Positions 8,451 to 18,013 of a stretch of 64,000 nt of DNA are shown here, piece by piece; the stretch's first letter is position 1, and every line of letters starts with the position of its first letter. Below the pieces are notes generated by a model, which was not told the DNA's origin, ran no database searches, and saw only the letters and a program-made list of their open reading frames with translations. The translations under genes and the position numbers were made by a program. Origin of the DNA: Leptospira broomii serovar Hurstbridge str. 5399. Its GTDB lineage: Bacteria > Spirochaetota > Leptospiria > Leptospirales > Leptospiraceae. Location of the stretch: positions 793,001 through 857,000 of the forward strand of contig NZ_AHMO02000008.1 of assembly GCF_000243715.2 (NCBI RefSeq), given 5' to 3'.

Positions 8451-10394
8451 ATGGATGTTCGAGTACCATTAATCTCAGTTTCAACTCTGATTGCTTGCGA
8501 ATTTTTTTCCTGTTCGAGTGCGCCTCCCGTACGTCCTAAAGAGGGAATTCGGGGAAATTCTGCCTTCGTTCGAGATATTGCACTCTACAAATCGCGAGAG
8601 CGAATGAAATCGGAGGGAATCGTCGGATTAGGGATCACTATCGTCGATGGTGAAAGGACCGTAATAAGCGCCGGACTAGGAAAAGCTTCCGCAGAAAACG
8701 AAGCCTCCGAAAATACGATTTTTAAAGTAGGTTCCCTTTCCAAAATATTTACCGGGATCGCAATTTTACAATTAGCGGAGAACGGAAAAATAGTATTGGA
8801 TGACCCTGCAGAAAAGTATATTCCCGAACTCAAAGGGTTATCCTCAAGATTTCCCGACGCGAAACCGTTTACGATTCGACAACTTTTAACGCACCACTCC
8901 GGCTTACCTTCGGATATTTTCGAGGATTGGAAGTTATCCGACCATTCATACGAGAAATATCCCTACAACGAACTTCCTCCCTTATTGCAAGGAATTCACT
9001 TAACGCGAAAGCCGGACACTGCATTTGCTTACAGTAATTTAGGATTTTCCCTATTAGGAATTATCGTAGAACGTGCAAGCGGTTATCGTTTCGAAGATTA
9101 TATGAAGGTATATATATTCGGACCGGCCGGCATGAAGAATACTAGCTTTTACGACGATCTTCCCGAGAACGGAAAGGCGATCGGATATGCGGGGGGATTT
9201 TGGAAGTCGGAAATGAAAGTACCGAAAATCCGGGATATCGCAGCAGGATCTCTTTCAACGACTCCCAGCGACATGGGGTCGTTTATCAAAGCATTATTTA
9301 CGAGAAATAGATACGGAAACAAACTTCTAACTAACAGGAGCTTTAACGAATTCTACGCTAAGCAAAACAAAGGAATAGAAAGGGATTTAGATTTCGAGAT
9401 AGGATTGCCTCTATGGAGATTCAAGGACGATAAAAATAATCTAGTTTTTGCCGGACACGGTGGAGATTTGCCTCCTTTTTCTTCCTATTTTTTGTTGGAT
9501 CCGGAAAGAGAAACCGGGATCTTTATAGTTTCCAATACTTTAACGTCAGGATCAACAGGATTAGAGGATCTCGCGATCGACTTGTTATCTCTTACCTCCG
9601 AGGCAAAGTCCGGAAAGATGATATCATTGCCGGAAAAGACCAAATTACAAAAAACTCCGAATAAAGACGAAATTCTATCCTGGAAAAGATGGGAGGGATA
9701 CTATGCGTCTCCGCACGGTTTACACAAACTTGAAATCGGAAATAAGAATCCGAATTTAAATCTATTCTCTTTCAATATTTCGCTTAATCCGCTTCAGGAC
9801 GGAGATTTCGTTCCAAAGCTACCCAGATTATTCGGCTTCTTCGAGTCAGCGAGAGATAACCTCGAGCAGTTCAGAGTCTCGTTTCATGAATTTTCCGGGC
9901 AACCTGCTTTGGCATTCTCTACGATTCGAATCCCGAGAGGAGGAATCTTGGGAATTGCCGAGAAAGTGGAGCCTTACCCTCTCCCACCCGAGTGGAGAGA
10001 TCGATTGAATCTATATAAGCCCGAGTGTATGGACCAAGGCGACATATTAGAAAAAGTGCAATTCGAGTATGACAGCGAAGCCGGATTCATTTTAATGCAT
10101 TTATTTCTGAAATTACCTTGGGCAGACACCGAGGAAATATTCCCGGTCAAACCCGTTGACAAGGACTCGGTGATAATTCTAGGGCACGGGAGAAATCTAG
10201 GAGACACGTTGAAGTTCGGCGGGGATGAAAAAGGGGAAATCTTATACTATTCCGGTCATAAAATGCGACGGATCAGAATCACCAGCTCGGATTCGCATAA
10301 CCGCGCGAAAAACAAAAGAGGTTGTCCGGCGAATGTGCCTTTATCGAATCTCTTAAAGAATCTGCATTTCTTAAAGCAAAAACAAAAGGAATAA
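8451..10394 (+). CDS. Beta-lactamase-fold serine hydrolase, predicted lipoprotein
   Basis: The 647-residue protein has a short export signal with a lipobox-like LIAC (Cys16) and a second cysteine at 21. It is probably anchored in a membrane facing the periplasm or surface. The penicillin-binding/class C fold follows: SxxK is Ser95-Leu-Ser-Lys98, the YxN triad is Tyr194-Ser-Asn196, and a GHGG motif stands for the third element. A C-terminal extension of about 250 residues after the catalytic domain has no recognised domain. Such proteins are peptidases or esterases as often as beta-lactamases. It ends 2 bases before a convergent gene. A second family member lies at 46567-47682. Confidence 0.88.
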   Translation: MDVRVPLISVSTLIACEFFSCSSAPPVRPKEGIRGNSAFVRDIALYKSRERMKSEGIVGLGITIVDGERTVISAGLGKASAENEASENTIFKVGSLSKIFTGIAILQLAENGKIVLDDPAEKYIPELKGLSSRFPDAKPFTIRQLLTHHSGLPSDIFEDWKLSDHSYEKYPYNELPPLLQGIHLTRKPDTAFAYSNLGFSLLGIIVERASGYRFEDYMKVYIFGPAGMKNTSFYDDLPENGKAIGYAGGFWKSEMKVPKIRDIAAGSLSTTPSDMGSFIKALFTRNRYGNKLLTNRSFNEFYAKQNKGIERDLDFEIGLPLWRFKDDKNNLVFAGHGGDLPPFSSYFLLDPERETGIFIVSNTLTSGSTGLEDLAIDLLSLTSEAKSGKMISLPEKTKLQKTPNKDEILSWKRWEGYYASPHGLHKLEIGNKNPNLNLFSFNISLNPLQDGDFVPKLPRLFGFFESARDNLEQFRVSFHEFSGQPALAFSTIRIPRGGILGIAEKVEPYPLPPEWRDRLNLYKPECMDQGDILEKVQFEYDSEAGFILMHLFLKLPWADTEEIFPVKPVDKDSVIILGHGRNLGDTLKFGGDEKGEILYYSGHKMRRIRITSSDSHNRAKNKRGCPANVPLSNLLKNLHFLKQKQKE

Positions 10395-10396
10395 CC

Positions 10397-12310
10397 CTAT
10401 TTCTCAGAGTATCCAAGAACTTCCCAGCACCATCTTCTTTCGAATTCACGATTCGAAAACGAAACGGTTTCGGGATCCGCAGCTTTTACCAGTGCCGCCC
10501 AGGCTTGAGCATGAAAATCCTCTTCGACTATCCTGGCAGCAGGGAATTCTCCACCGAGTTCTTCCGCCTTCCGAACCGCTTCTTCCCAACTCATCTCTTG
10601 AAAAACCGGTATATATTCTCGAGCTTCTTCTACCCATTCCTTCGGAAAATCGGATTCCTTGGATAATACTAGAACTATACGGTGAAGCATATTCTCGCCT
10701 CGATGGGCCAAAGATCTTGACAAATAAGACGCAGGAATACTTGAAAATTCCATTATAATTTCGTTAATTAATTTTAAAGAAAATGGCTGCTCAGGATAAA
10801 GGATCAGATCGGTTACTGTAAACGGGTCGGTTTGTAGCCTTTGTTTCAGTTTCAAGAAAAACTCGCTTTTACCGGTTTCTAAATTTCTCGATTTCCACCA
10901 AATAGCAACATGTCTCGCGCCGGGCCTCGCTAAATCCGAAATGCCGCAATCTCTCCTTTTCTCGGGTGAAAAGCAGAATACGTCGTCGAAATTCGGATCA
11001 AAGTCCGCCAAAAAGGGTCTTGGCGTCTCATCCAAACGACGATCCAAGCGATCTTCGGAACTAAATAAGGTCGAGCTCAGATCCTCCGCGGAAAAATTCG
11101 GAGTCCGAATGACCCGATAGGGAGGTTTCGGTAGATAAATTAATCCTTCCCGCTCGGCGTCCTTCCGCATAGCCGTACCGGGTAAGACGGATAGAGGAAA
11201 AACCTGCACCCATTCTCCAAGCCCATGTTCGTAAAAAAATTCGATCCCGTTCAATACGTCCGTCGGAGAATCTCCGGGGAGACCTATGATTAGATCCAGA
11301 AGAAGTTCTATCCCTCGATCGGCCAGCATTTTAGCCGCCTCTGCGACCTTTTCAGGAGTTCCATAGCGCTTCACACGCTTTAAGGTTTCCTTATTGATCG
11401 ATTGCATTCCCAATTCGATTCTGTTGAAACCGGCCAGAGCAAGTTTGTCCGCAATTTTCTCGGTGATCCCTTCCGATCTTAATTCGCCGAACATACTCAT
11501 TTGCCTATCGGAATTGACGTCTATAATCGCATCCAAGAAATCTTCGAATCCAGGCCGATGATTAAATGTCGGATCCAGAAAAACGAGTTCTTTAGCGCCC
11601 TTATCTTTTAGATTCTTTAAAAGCTTTACAGTTTCAGGAATATCTAAAGTTCTAAGTACGTTGCTACTTTTAGGATAGAAGCAGTAGGTACACTGCGATC
11701 TGCACCCTCTGACCGTTTCCAGGTAGGTCGACCTGGCCGGATCCACAGGCACGAATCCTTCCAAATAAGGAGAAGGATAACTGGTAAGGGGAAATGAAGC
11801 ATTCTCTTCGGGAGAAAATTCTCCCATTCTTCCGTCTTCCCTTCGTACAGCGATATTCGGCAGGGATCTTGGATCTTCTTTTTTTAAGAGAGCTTCTAAG
11901 AGATAGGAAAAAGTATGTTCGGCTTCGCCGGACACGGCGATATCGTAACCCGCTTCGGAAAGTATAAACGGATTGTCCGAATTCACTTCGGGGCCGCCGA
12001 TGAGAATTTTCGTATTAGGAGATCGAGCCTTCACTTCCCGAGCAAGATGAAGACTCCTTTCCGAATTCCAAAGATAGAGGGAAAAACCTACGAATTCAGG
12101 TTCGTCTTTTGCAATGCGATCCGCCAATCGGCTGTCGCCTTCCTGGTCCGTGATCAACGGGTCTAGAACTTCGACGCTCAGACCTTTTCTTTCCAAGCCG
12201 TTAACTCTTGCGGACACAGCCAGGCAACCCGCCGCCAAAGGAACGTTCCCAGTCGCGGCAAAGGCGGTCGGAGGAGGGACCGGAAGTTGCACAAGTTTGA
12301 GCTTAGACAT
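10397..12310 (-). CDS. B12-binding-domain radical SAM protein
   Basis: The 637-residue protein has an N-terminal cobalamin-binding-like Rossmann domain (residues 1-150, with ILIGGPEV and a VSGEAE turn). The radical SAM core follows, its 4Fe-4S ligands being Cys203, Cys207 and Cys210 (CRSQCTYC). The core continues with LLLDLIIGLPGDSPTDV, typical of the SPASM-less B12 group. The last 150 residues are variable. Substrate is unknown; relatives methylate or rearrange unactivated carbons in lipids and natural products. It is a single gene on this strand, convergent with the serine hydrolase. Confidence 0.9.
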   Translation of the reverse strand: MSKLKLVQLPVPPPTAFAATGNVPLAAGCLAVSARVNGLERKGLSVEVLDPLITDQEGDSRLADRIAKDEPEFVGFSLYLWNSERSLHLAREVKARSPNTKILIGGPEVNSDNPFILSEAGYDIAVSGEAEHTFSYLLEALLKKEDPRSLPNIAVRREDGRMGEFSPEENASFPLTSYPSPYLEGFVPVDPARSTYLETVRGCRSQCTYCFYPKSSNVLRTLDIPETVKLLKNLKDKGAKELVFLDPTFNHRPGFEDFLDAIIDVNSDRQMSMFGELRSEGITEKIADKLALAGFNRIELGMQSINKETLKRVKRYGTPEKVAEAAKMLADRGIELLLDLIIGLPGDSPTDVLNGIEFFYEHGLGEWVQVFPLSVLPGTAMRKDAEREGLIYLPKPPYRVIRTPNFSAEDLSSTLFSSEDRLDRRLDETPRPFLADFDPNFDDVFCFSPEKRRDCGISDLARPGARHVAIWWKSRNLETGKSEFFLKLKQRLQTDPFTVTDLILYPEQPFSLKLINEIIMEFSSIPASYLSRSLAHRGENMLHRIVLVLSKESDFPKEWVEEAREYIPVFQEMSWEEAVRKAEELGGEFPAARIVEEDFHAQAWAALVKAADPETVSFSNREFERRWCWEVLGYSEK

Positions 12311-12646
12311 GAATCCTAATTACAGGATTTAGACTAAAGCAACTGGCGACAATCCTTAACTGAGGACTAACGGGGGACGTCTCCCCCGCACTGCAGCCGC
12401 GTTACACGCGTCTTCCGCTACCAAATCGAGCGACCCTTAGGGAGCGAGATTCCCGAAGGGTGACTGAACGAAGTGAAGTCAAATTTTCAATCAAACAAAC
12501 TGCATTCGAATTAACTCCATCTCTCCGGGGAATCGTCTACTCCAAACCCCCGGACCCGAGGTCTCTTTGTATGAGATAACATTTAGTTTTTCAACTAATA
12601 GCAGCTTCTGTCTAGCGTGAGCAAGCGAACGCATCTGTCTTCTGAA
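12311..12646. other. Intergenic stretch with short GC-rich inverted repeats
   Basis: Contains GGGGGACGTCTCCCCC at about 12371-12386, an almost self-complementary GC hairpin. A repetitive passage follows at 12430-12480 with several GAGCGA/GAAGGGTGA-type words. The text resembles the repeat-rich passage near 27.35 kb (both contain ACGGGGGAC). No gene was recognised. Confidence 0.4.
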
Positions 12647-13036
12647 TTAACTGCCCGCTTTAGCTTTCGGGTCCGAGTTTTCTATTTTTTCATGCTGTTT
12701 GCAAGATTGCAAATCTCCAAACTTAACCGCCGAGAGCTCGCACTGAACTTGTTTCAATGTTTTGTTCTGAACGCAGGTTTTAACGATTGCTTCGTTAGTT
12801 TCCGGTTTCAATACGCTTCGAAGCATTAATGCCTGAACCTGTTTGGGCATACTTTCATCGTCCGCGATTAATTTCACGATATGAACCTGGGCGTCCATGC
12901 ACTCTTCCGGATTCGGTTTCGTCCTGCAGCTTACGGCGAAAAGCGCTAAGATACAAAAAAGAAAAGCGGACGTTAAACGTCCGCTTTTCTCGCTTCCAAA
13001 AAAGCAGGAAATCCGATCACTTATCAGTGTTATCAT
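12647..13036 (-). CDS. lep: Small cysteine-rich lipoprotein, Lep-like (LipL41 expression partner)
   Basis: It lies directly downstream of lipL41 on the same strand; the proposed ATG at 13036 overlaps the last 20 bases of lipL41. The 129-residue product has a hydrophobic segment ending in the lipobox AVSC (Cys37). The mature part has four further cysteines, of the small Leptospira four-Cys lipoprotein type. Lep is known to be a chaperone-like partner needed for stable LipL41. Assignment here rests on position and general character, not on alignment. The signal peptide is oddly long, with 36 residues before the Cys. A GTG at 13060 is an alternative start. The signal region is encoded by the lipL41 terminator stem. 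Confidence 0.75.
   Translation of the reverse strand: MITLISDRISCFFGSEKSGRLTSAFLFCILALFAVSCRTKPNPEECMDAQVHIVKLIADDESMPKQVQALMLRSVLKPETNEAIVKTCVQNKTLKQVQCELSAVKFGDLQSCKQHEKIENSDPKAKAGS
12951..12989 (-). terminator. Intrinsic terminator/attenuator between lipL41 and lep
   Basis: GAAAAGCGGACGT (12961-12973) pairs with ACGTCCGCTTTTC (12977-12989) around a three-base loop. On the minus strand the stem runs straight into CTTTTTTG. It sits about 28 bases past the lipL41 stop and inside the reading frame of the downstream lipoprotein, so read-through would be needed for lep expression. Confidence 0.9.
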
Positions 13037-14084
13037 CGACGGCAGCGGCCGCTTCAACACGTTTACGAAGTTCTCTGATATCGTTTTTGTTAACGCCTTG
13101 GAGTTTCATTGCGTCTTCGTAGTATTTGATCGCTTTATCAAAATCGCCTACGGAGAAATAATATGTTCCCAAGTTAGCTTTTGCCCCGCCAGACTTTCCG
13201 CCAGCTTTCTTATCGGCTTTTTCCCAAGCTTCTTTGGCTTTCTTAAAGCTTGGAGTCTCTCCGGTGATTTCTTGGTATCCATCATCTAGGAATCCAGCAA
13301 CGTCCGGATCTTCGTCCTTAGTATAAACTTTAATTTTTTCAGTTTTAACCTGTGGAGATAAACGGTCTTTAATATAACCTGCAGCTTGGTCTAAGGCCTT
13401 ACCGAAAGAATCGAGGACCGAAGGACAATTCAAGTTACCTACACCGGCGTCGATTTTTGCAGGATCAGATACGACCGCTTTTTTAACTTCTCCAGTTTCG
13501 ACTTTGATCAAAGTCGCATCTAGAGGAATCAACATATAGCGAACAGCAGTCGGTTTGGTGATAGGAGCATTGCCAGTATCGACATTCTTACCTGAAGCCA
13601 TGGAAGCGATTGCGCCGCCTACTTTAAGCGCTGCCGCTCCGTAATCGACCATCATTTCGCTACCGCACTCAGTATAAGGTTTTTGGTATCCGATATACAG
13701 AATTGCTTCGGCTCCCAATTGGTTTCCGAGTTTTACGCGACTTTTTGTGATTCCGGCAAGAGTAAGAGTTGCTTCGTTTATAGAATCTGCACGCTTGCTC
13801 AAGTCGATCAGTTTATAATAAGATTCTTTATCAAAAGCTTCGAACACTTTCGAAGGCATTTGATCGATAAAGCTGGAACCTGCTCCGAAGACGGTTTCCC
13901 AAAGACTTTTTTGGGGTTTTTCAACGGCAAGACCGACGTTCCGAATGGTGCCAAGGAATTTTTGAAGTTGGCGCCCTTCCTTTGATTTCGGGAATACGGG
14001 ATATTCCACTTCTATGCGTTCTCCGCAATTAGAAAGTGACAATACCAACGCTCCAGCAAAAAGCAGAGAAGCGATTTTTTTCAT
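13017..14084 (-). CDS. lipL41: Outer-membrane lipoprotein LipL41
   Basis: The 355-residue protein begins with a lysine-rich signal peptide and spirochaetal lipobox (LSNC, Cys20). The mature part carries segments I recognise from LipL41: [60 protein letters not shown] and [20 protein letters not shown]. Two TPR-like helices near the C-terminus ([20 protein letters not shown]) fit its reported oligomeric, hemin-binding character. LipL41 is an abundant outer-membrane-associated lipoprotein of pathogenic and intermediate Leptospira. The gene is first in a pair with lep, separated by a strong terminator that probably makes lipL41 mRNA more abundant than lep mRNA. Confidence 0.96.
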   Translation of the reverse strand: MKKIASLLFAGALVLSLSNCGERIEVEYPVFPKSKEGRQLQKFLGTIRNVGLAVEKPQKSLWETVFGAGSSFIDQMPSKVFEAFDKESYYKLIDLSKRADSINEATLTLAGITKSRVKLGNQLGAEAILYIGYQKPYTECGSEMMVDYGAAALKVGGAIASMASGKNVDTGNAPITKPTAVRYMLIPLDATLIKVETGEVKKAVVSDPAKIDAGVGNLNCPSVLDSFGKALDQAAGYIKDRLSPQVKTEKIKVYTKDEDPDVAGFLDDGYQEITGETPSFKKAKEAWEKADKKAGGKSGGAKANLGTYYFSVGDFDKAIKYYEDAMKLQGVNKNDIRELRKRVEAAAAVDDNTDK

Positions 14085-14330
14085 TGGGTTAATACCAATC
14101 CTTTATGGATGATTTTAGGAGTAACATCGTATTGATTCGGAGAATTCTTTTCCTGTCAATTTATTTTGTGAACGAAACGGGTTTAAAACGAGTCTGACCT
14201 GTTTTAGCACAGATTAACCACTTGCAAAACCCGATAGGAAACAAAACCTAATCTTGAAATTTCTCTGTATCCGAAAACCGATCGGAAGAGGTCGAAAAGG
14301 AGAAGGGCGTCTCAGACACCCGGGGGCAAG

Positions 14331-15302
14331 ATGAAAACGGTAGATGAAATCCGCAAAACGCTAGAATCTACGTATATGGGCCATGAGATCGAGGAAAAAC
14401 TTCCCTTAATCCAGGAAATTAATCGACTCAAAAAGGAAAAAAACGCAGTTCTCTTAGGCCATAATTATATGACTCCTGACGTTTTTCACGGCGTTTCCGA
14501 TATAGTCGGCGATTCACTCTATCTGAGCAAGGCGGCGGCCGAAACAAATGCGGATATTATTGTTTTCAACGGCGTTCACTTCATGGCAGAAACCGCAAAA
14601 CTTATGTCGCCCGGAAAAAAAGTACTGATAGCCGATTTGAAAGCCGGATGTTCCTTAGCGGAAAGTATCACTCGCGACGACGTGAGGAAATTAAAGGCCG
14701 CACATCCTGGAGTTCCGGTAGTTACGTACGTAAACTGCACTGCGGATGTTAAGGCGGAAACCGATATTTGCTGCACATCGGCAAACGCTGCAGATATCGT
14801 AAATTCGCTGGATTCGGATACCGTCATTTTTTTACCCGACGAATATCTAGCAGGAAACGTAAGAAACCAAACCAAAAAGAATATCATTTCCTTTCCTGGA
14901 CGTTGCATGGTCCACGAGATGTATACTGCGGAGGACATTCTTTCCGTAAGAAGACAATGGCCCGGAGTCACGGTGATTTCTCATCCGGAATGCAACACGG
15001 ATGTCGTCGCCGTTTCGGATTTTGCAGGCTCTACGTCTCAAATGTCGAAATTTATTAAAGATTCGGGGGCAAAGGACGTCTTCTTAGTCACCGAATGTTC
15101 TATGGGCGATAACTTGCGCTCCGAATTTCCAGATCGACAATTCGTATCTTCATGCCGAACCTGCCCTCATATGAAACGAATCACGTTGGAAAAAATACGC
15201 GATTCTTTATTGCACGAACAATACGAAATCAAGTTGGATCCAGAGGTCATAGAAAAAGGAAGAATGGCTGTACAACGAATGCTGGAGCTTAGTTATAAAT
15301 AA
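14331..15302 (+). CDS. nadA: Quinolinate synthase A
   Basis: The 323-residue enzyme condenses iminoaspartate with dihydroxyacetone phosphate to quinolinate in NAD synthesis. Family marks include [22 protein letters not shown], the VNCTADVKA loop, HPECNTDVV and the C-terminal [11 protein letters not shown]. The cysteines in these segments include the three ligands of the catalytic 4Fe-4S cluster. The stop overlaps the ispF start by one base (TAATG), so the two genes are translationally coupled. No nadB or nadC is present nearby. Confidence 0.96.
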   Translation: MKTVDEIRKTLESTYMGHEIEEKLPLIQEINRLKKEKNAVLLGHNYMTPDVFHGVSDIVGDSLYLSKAAAETNADIIVFNGVHFMAETAKLMSPGKKVLIADLKAGCSLAESITRDDVRKLKAAHPGVPVVTYVNCTADVKAETDICCTSANAADIVNSLDSDTVIFLPDEYLAGNVRNQTKKNIISFPGRCMVHEMYTAEDILSVRRQWPGVTVISHPECNTDVVAVSDFAGSTSQMSKFIKDSGAKDVFLVTECSMGDNLRSEFPDRQFVSSCRTCPHMKRITLEKIRDSLLHEQYEIKLDPEVIEKGRMAVQRMLELSYK

Positions 15303-15784
15303 TGTTCCGAATAGGACAAGGATTAGATTTTCATAAATTAGAATTAAACTCCTCCCGTCCCTTAATACTAGGCGGAGCAACTATCGATTCGGAATACGCA
15401 TTAATCGGTCACTCGGACGCAGATATCATTTTACATGCGTTATCCGATGCTATTCTGGGTGCATTAGGGTTGGGTGATATCGGGCAATATTTTCCGGACA
15501 AGGATCCTTCTCTCAAAAACATGGACTCCAAGATAATTTTAAAAAAAACCTTGGACCTAATGGGAGAAAGAAACTTCTCTCTTATAAACATAGACTGTAC
15601 GATTATCGGAGAGCGCCCTAAGATTGCTCCTCACAGAGAAATAATCCAACGTACCTTATCCGGTCTATTAGGAATCCCGCAGGATTGCGTTTCGGTAAAA
15701 GCGACAACCACCGAAAAAATGGGAGCGTTAGGAAGAGTAGAAGGAATCGGCGCGACATGCGTCATACTTCTGAAGTCCAACTAG
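15302..15784 (+). CDS. ispF: 2-C-methyl-D-erythritol 2,4-cyclodiphosphate synthase
   Basis: The 160-residue enzyme makes the cyclodiphosphate in the MEP isoprenoid pathway; it is a trimer with zinc at each active site. The metal ligands are visible in [10 protein letters not shown] and in the [27 protein letters not shown] region (given here in two overlapping parts: [17 protein letters not shown] and [13 protein letters not shown]). It also has FPDKDP and the C-terminal [18 protein letters not shown]. Normal length for the family. It shares one base with nadA and ends 4 bases into the convergent acetyltransferase gene. Confidence 0.97.
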   Translation: MFRIGQGLDFHKLELNSSRPLILGGATIDSEYALIGHSDADIILHALSDAILGALGLGDIGQYFPDKDPSLKNMDSKIILKKTLDLMGERNFSLINIDCTIIGERPKIAPHREIIQRTLSGLLGIPQDCVSVKATTTEKMGALGRVEGIGATCVILLKSN

Positions 15785-16224
15785 GAATCTAAACGACTAC
15801 TCCACTCCATTATGATCGCATCGTCTCCGAACGCGTAATAATTTTTTCTTCTTCCGATTTCTCTGAAGCCGAAAGAAGAGTAAAGTTCTATGGCGGAGAC
15901 ATTAAAATTGGAAACTTCCAAAAATACCCGTTGGAAGGCGAAGCAAAGCCTATGCAATATTAACTTCGCTTCTCCTTTCCGGCGTTGAGAAGGAAGGATT
16001 CCAATCCGTAATAACTCGGCTTCCTCGCCTAAATCCAAAAAAAACATATACCCGAATTCATCTCGAAGCCAAGCTGAATAAGATTTTATATGACTTTCTA
16101 TCCCATCCTTCGACCAATAAGAATCTGGAAAGCAGAGCTTCTCCAATGCAAATAAATATTCGACGTCCGTTATATTAGCTTCTCTCCAACCCGGAGAAAG
16201 AATCTTTTTTTTTCCAAATGGCAA
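15781..16224 (-). CDS. rimI: GNAT acetyltransferase, RimI-like
   Basis: A 147-residue GNAT-fold enzyme. The acetyl-CoA pyrophosphate loop reads [15 protein letters not shown], and the C-terminal segment [13 protein letters not shown] is characteristic of RimI, which acetylates the N-terminal alanine of ribosomal protein S18. The N-terminal [13 protein letters not shown] segment also fits RimI. Other GNAT enzymes share the fold, so the substrate is likely but not certain. The gene is convergent with ispF and shares 4 bases with it. Confidence 0.82.
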   Translation of the reverse strand: MPFGKKKILSPGWREANITDVEYLFALEKLCFPDSYWSKDGIESHIKSYSAWLRDEFGYMFFLDLGEEAELLRIGILPSQRRKGEAKLILHRLCFAFQRVFLEVSNFNVSAIELYSSFGFREIGRRKNYYAFGDDAIIMEWSSRLDS

Positions 16225-16360
16225 ACCGTTTTCTCCTTGCAGGCGTCAAAAATAGCAATATGAATTGACGGTCGCTTTCGGGAAGGATTTTCCCATTGCT
16301 ATCGAGCAAGGCAACGGTTGATTTTTTGCGAATGGACACTTTCTTAGGAGAATCTCATTT

Positions 16361-16714
16361 ATGAAAACCGCAGGTAAATACCTATATGCAGTTCCCTTTT
16401 TGATCTTCGGGATCTTCCACCTGATCTATGCACCGGGGATGGCGGGATTAGTACCTTCTTACATACCGTTTCAAGTCGTTTGGATTTATTTAACTGGTGT
16501 GGCAATGATAGCGGCTGCAGTAAGCATCTTCATCAATAAAAAAACGAAGCTCGCGATGACATTATTGGCGGTTTTACTCGGTTTGTATATCGTCCTAATT
16601 CATTTAGGCCCTGCAGCCGGCGGAAATCAGCAGGAAGTCGCGGCATTATTGAAAGACTTAGGATTGTTAGGTGGAGCTTTGGTGATTGCAAGTATCTCCA
16701 AAGATAACGATTAA
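16361..16714 (+). CDS. DoxX-like small membrane protein
   Basis: The 117-residue protein has four predicted membrane helices covering nearly its whole length. An N-terminal helix carries FGIFHLIYAPGMAGLVPSY, the segment that identifies DoxX/DUF417-like proteins. AGGAG lies about eight bases before the ATG. Family members are inner-membrane proteins of unclear, often redox-related, function. No partner gene is adjacent. Confidence 0.82.
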   Translation: MKTAGKYLYAVPFLIFGIFHLIYAPGMAGLVPSYIPFQVVWIYLTGVAMIAAAVSIFINKKTKLAMTLLAVLLGLYIVLIHLGPAAGGNQQEVAALLKDLGLLGGALVIASISKDND

Positions 16715-17082
16715 TCGGTTTGAATTTCCAGTAACGAGGGAGGGAATTGTCCCCCCTTTTTATCCTCTAAAATCGCCATTCCATTTGTTTCTGCCTTACT
16801 CACCTCACTGAATGGCGATTCCGCCGATGAAGAACCGCCGGCCCCCACCCTGGTTCGGGTGGTGGAGGAGGGCCTCGTGGGAGCGCTCGACCCTATATCA
16901 TATTTGTGGAAAACACGCAAGTCATTTACGATATATCTTTCGTGTTGGAGCTCCCACAATAAGAATAACTCCATTTTGATAACGGAGCGGATTTTTAAAT
17001 TCAGAAAAGAAAATTCTTCTTCATATTTTGATTTTCCATAGACCAATGCGAGGTTTACTTACACCGTATTCACTATAACCCG
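16715..17082. repeat. Dispersed element, copy B, with inverted repeats and GGAGCTCC core
   Basis: The gap holds an 11-bp inverted repeat AATCGCCATTC (16771-16781) / GAATGGCGATT (16810-16820), a GC-rich hairpin CCACCC-TGGTTC-GGGTGG (16845-16862) and GTGTTGGAGCTCCCACA with its GGAGCTCC core at 16947-16954. The hairpin-then-core order matches copies near 0.5 and 27.5 kb. The minus-strand frame through this DNA is not a gene. Confidence 0.55.
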
Positions 17083-17973
17083 ATGAGTATGAAAAAGATA
17101 AATTTGAACCTTCCCGCCTTATATTCGGCTCTTATCATTTTAAGCCTAGTTTCCGCGTGCAAAAATTTAAGCAAATTCGCATCGAAAAGCACGTATAAAC
17201 CTCCGACTGTCGAGGATTTGGATGCCTGGAAGCGACGCTTGGCAATGGATGAAGCGGAAATCATCGAGTTGGAAAAGAAAATTCGAGAACTCGCCTCCAA
17301 GACCCGGTCAGCGGGAGCTCTGAGTTGGAAGATCGCACAAGGATATATGAAAATCGGAGATTATGATCTTGCGGCCAAATATTATAATAAAGCCCTCAAG
17401 GAAGAGTCGGAAGGAAAACGATCCGAAGTGGTTGGAGCGGATGTTCATTTCTTCGAATCCGCACTTCCTTATTTTGACAGGGCCTTGTTGCAAATGCCTG
17501 TAGATCAACAATTATTATTCGAAACGGGATTAGCTTATGCAAATGCGGCCAAAGATCGAGGTTGGGAACCGACGCGCAGACAGTCTGCAATCGAAATCTT
17601 TCAGGCTTTAACTCGACAAGATCCTCGCGATTCGCGGTTTCCGTTTCAATTAGCATTGATCTATTTCGATTCTTCCATGGTGGATTCTGCATGGGAAGGA
17701 ATCAGTGCCGGGTTTCACGACCAGGAAAAAGCGTTCGTAATTTTGGATTCGATTCTAAAAAAAGAACCCCGGAACATTCCTACTAGATTCGCAAAGGCCA
17801 ATTTTTTATACAGGCTCGGTCAATCCGAGGCGGCGAAGGACGAGTACTTGTACATTAAGTCTACATTAGAAAGTCTTAAAAAAGACGGATTCATTAAGGA
17901 AAACCTGGAAGAGAACGATTCTTATCGAAACGTCCAGGAAGACTTAAAAAAACTCAGTGTGCAGGAAAAATAA
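17083..17973 (+). CDS. TPR-repeat lipoprotein
   Basis: The 296-residue protein starts with a signal peptide ending in the lipobox LVSAC. A coiled-coil-prone stretch (about 45-75) follows. TPR-like helix pairs come next, recognisable in KIAQGYMKIGDYDLAAKYY, ALLQMPVDQQLLFETGLAYA and FAKANFLYRLGQSEAAKDEY. It is likely periplasmic and works as a protein-binding scaffold. The ATG at 17089 is an alternative start. dprA begins 40 bases downstream. Confidence 0.82.
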   Translation: MSMKKINLNLPALYSALIILSLVSACKNLSKFASKSTYKPPTVEDLDAWKRRLAMDEAEIIELEKKIRELASKTRSAGALSWKIAQGYMKIGDYDLAAKYYNKALKEESEGKRSEVVGADVHFFESALPYFDRALLQMPVDQQLLFETGLAYANAAKDRGWEPTRRQSAIEIFQALTRQDPRDSRFPFQLALIYFDSSMVDSAWEGISAGFHDQEKAFVILDSILKKEPRNIPTRFAKANFLYRLGQSEAAKDEYLYIKSTLESLKKDGFIKENLEENDSYRNVQEDLKKLSVQEK

Positions 17974-18013
17974 TATTCTTCCATATTGATAAATCCTATC
18001 CCCCGAATTAAGA

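Noticed and set aside
16711..17046. 111-codon minus-strand frame
   Set aside because: Runs through the dispersed repeat element; composition reflects the repeat.
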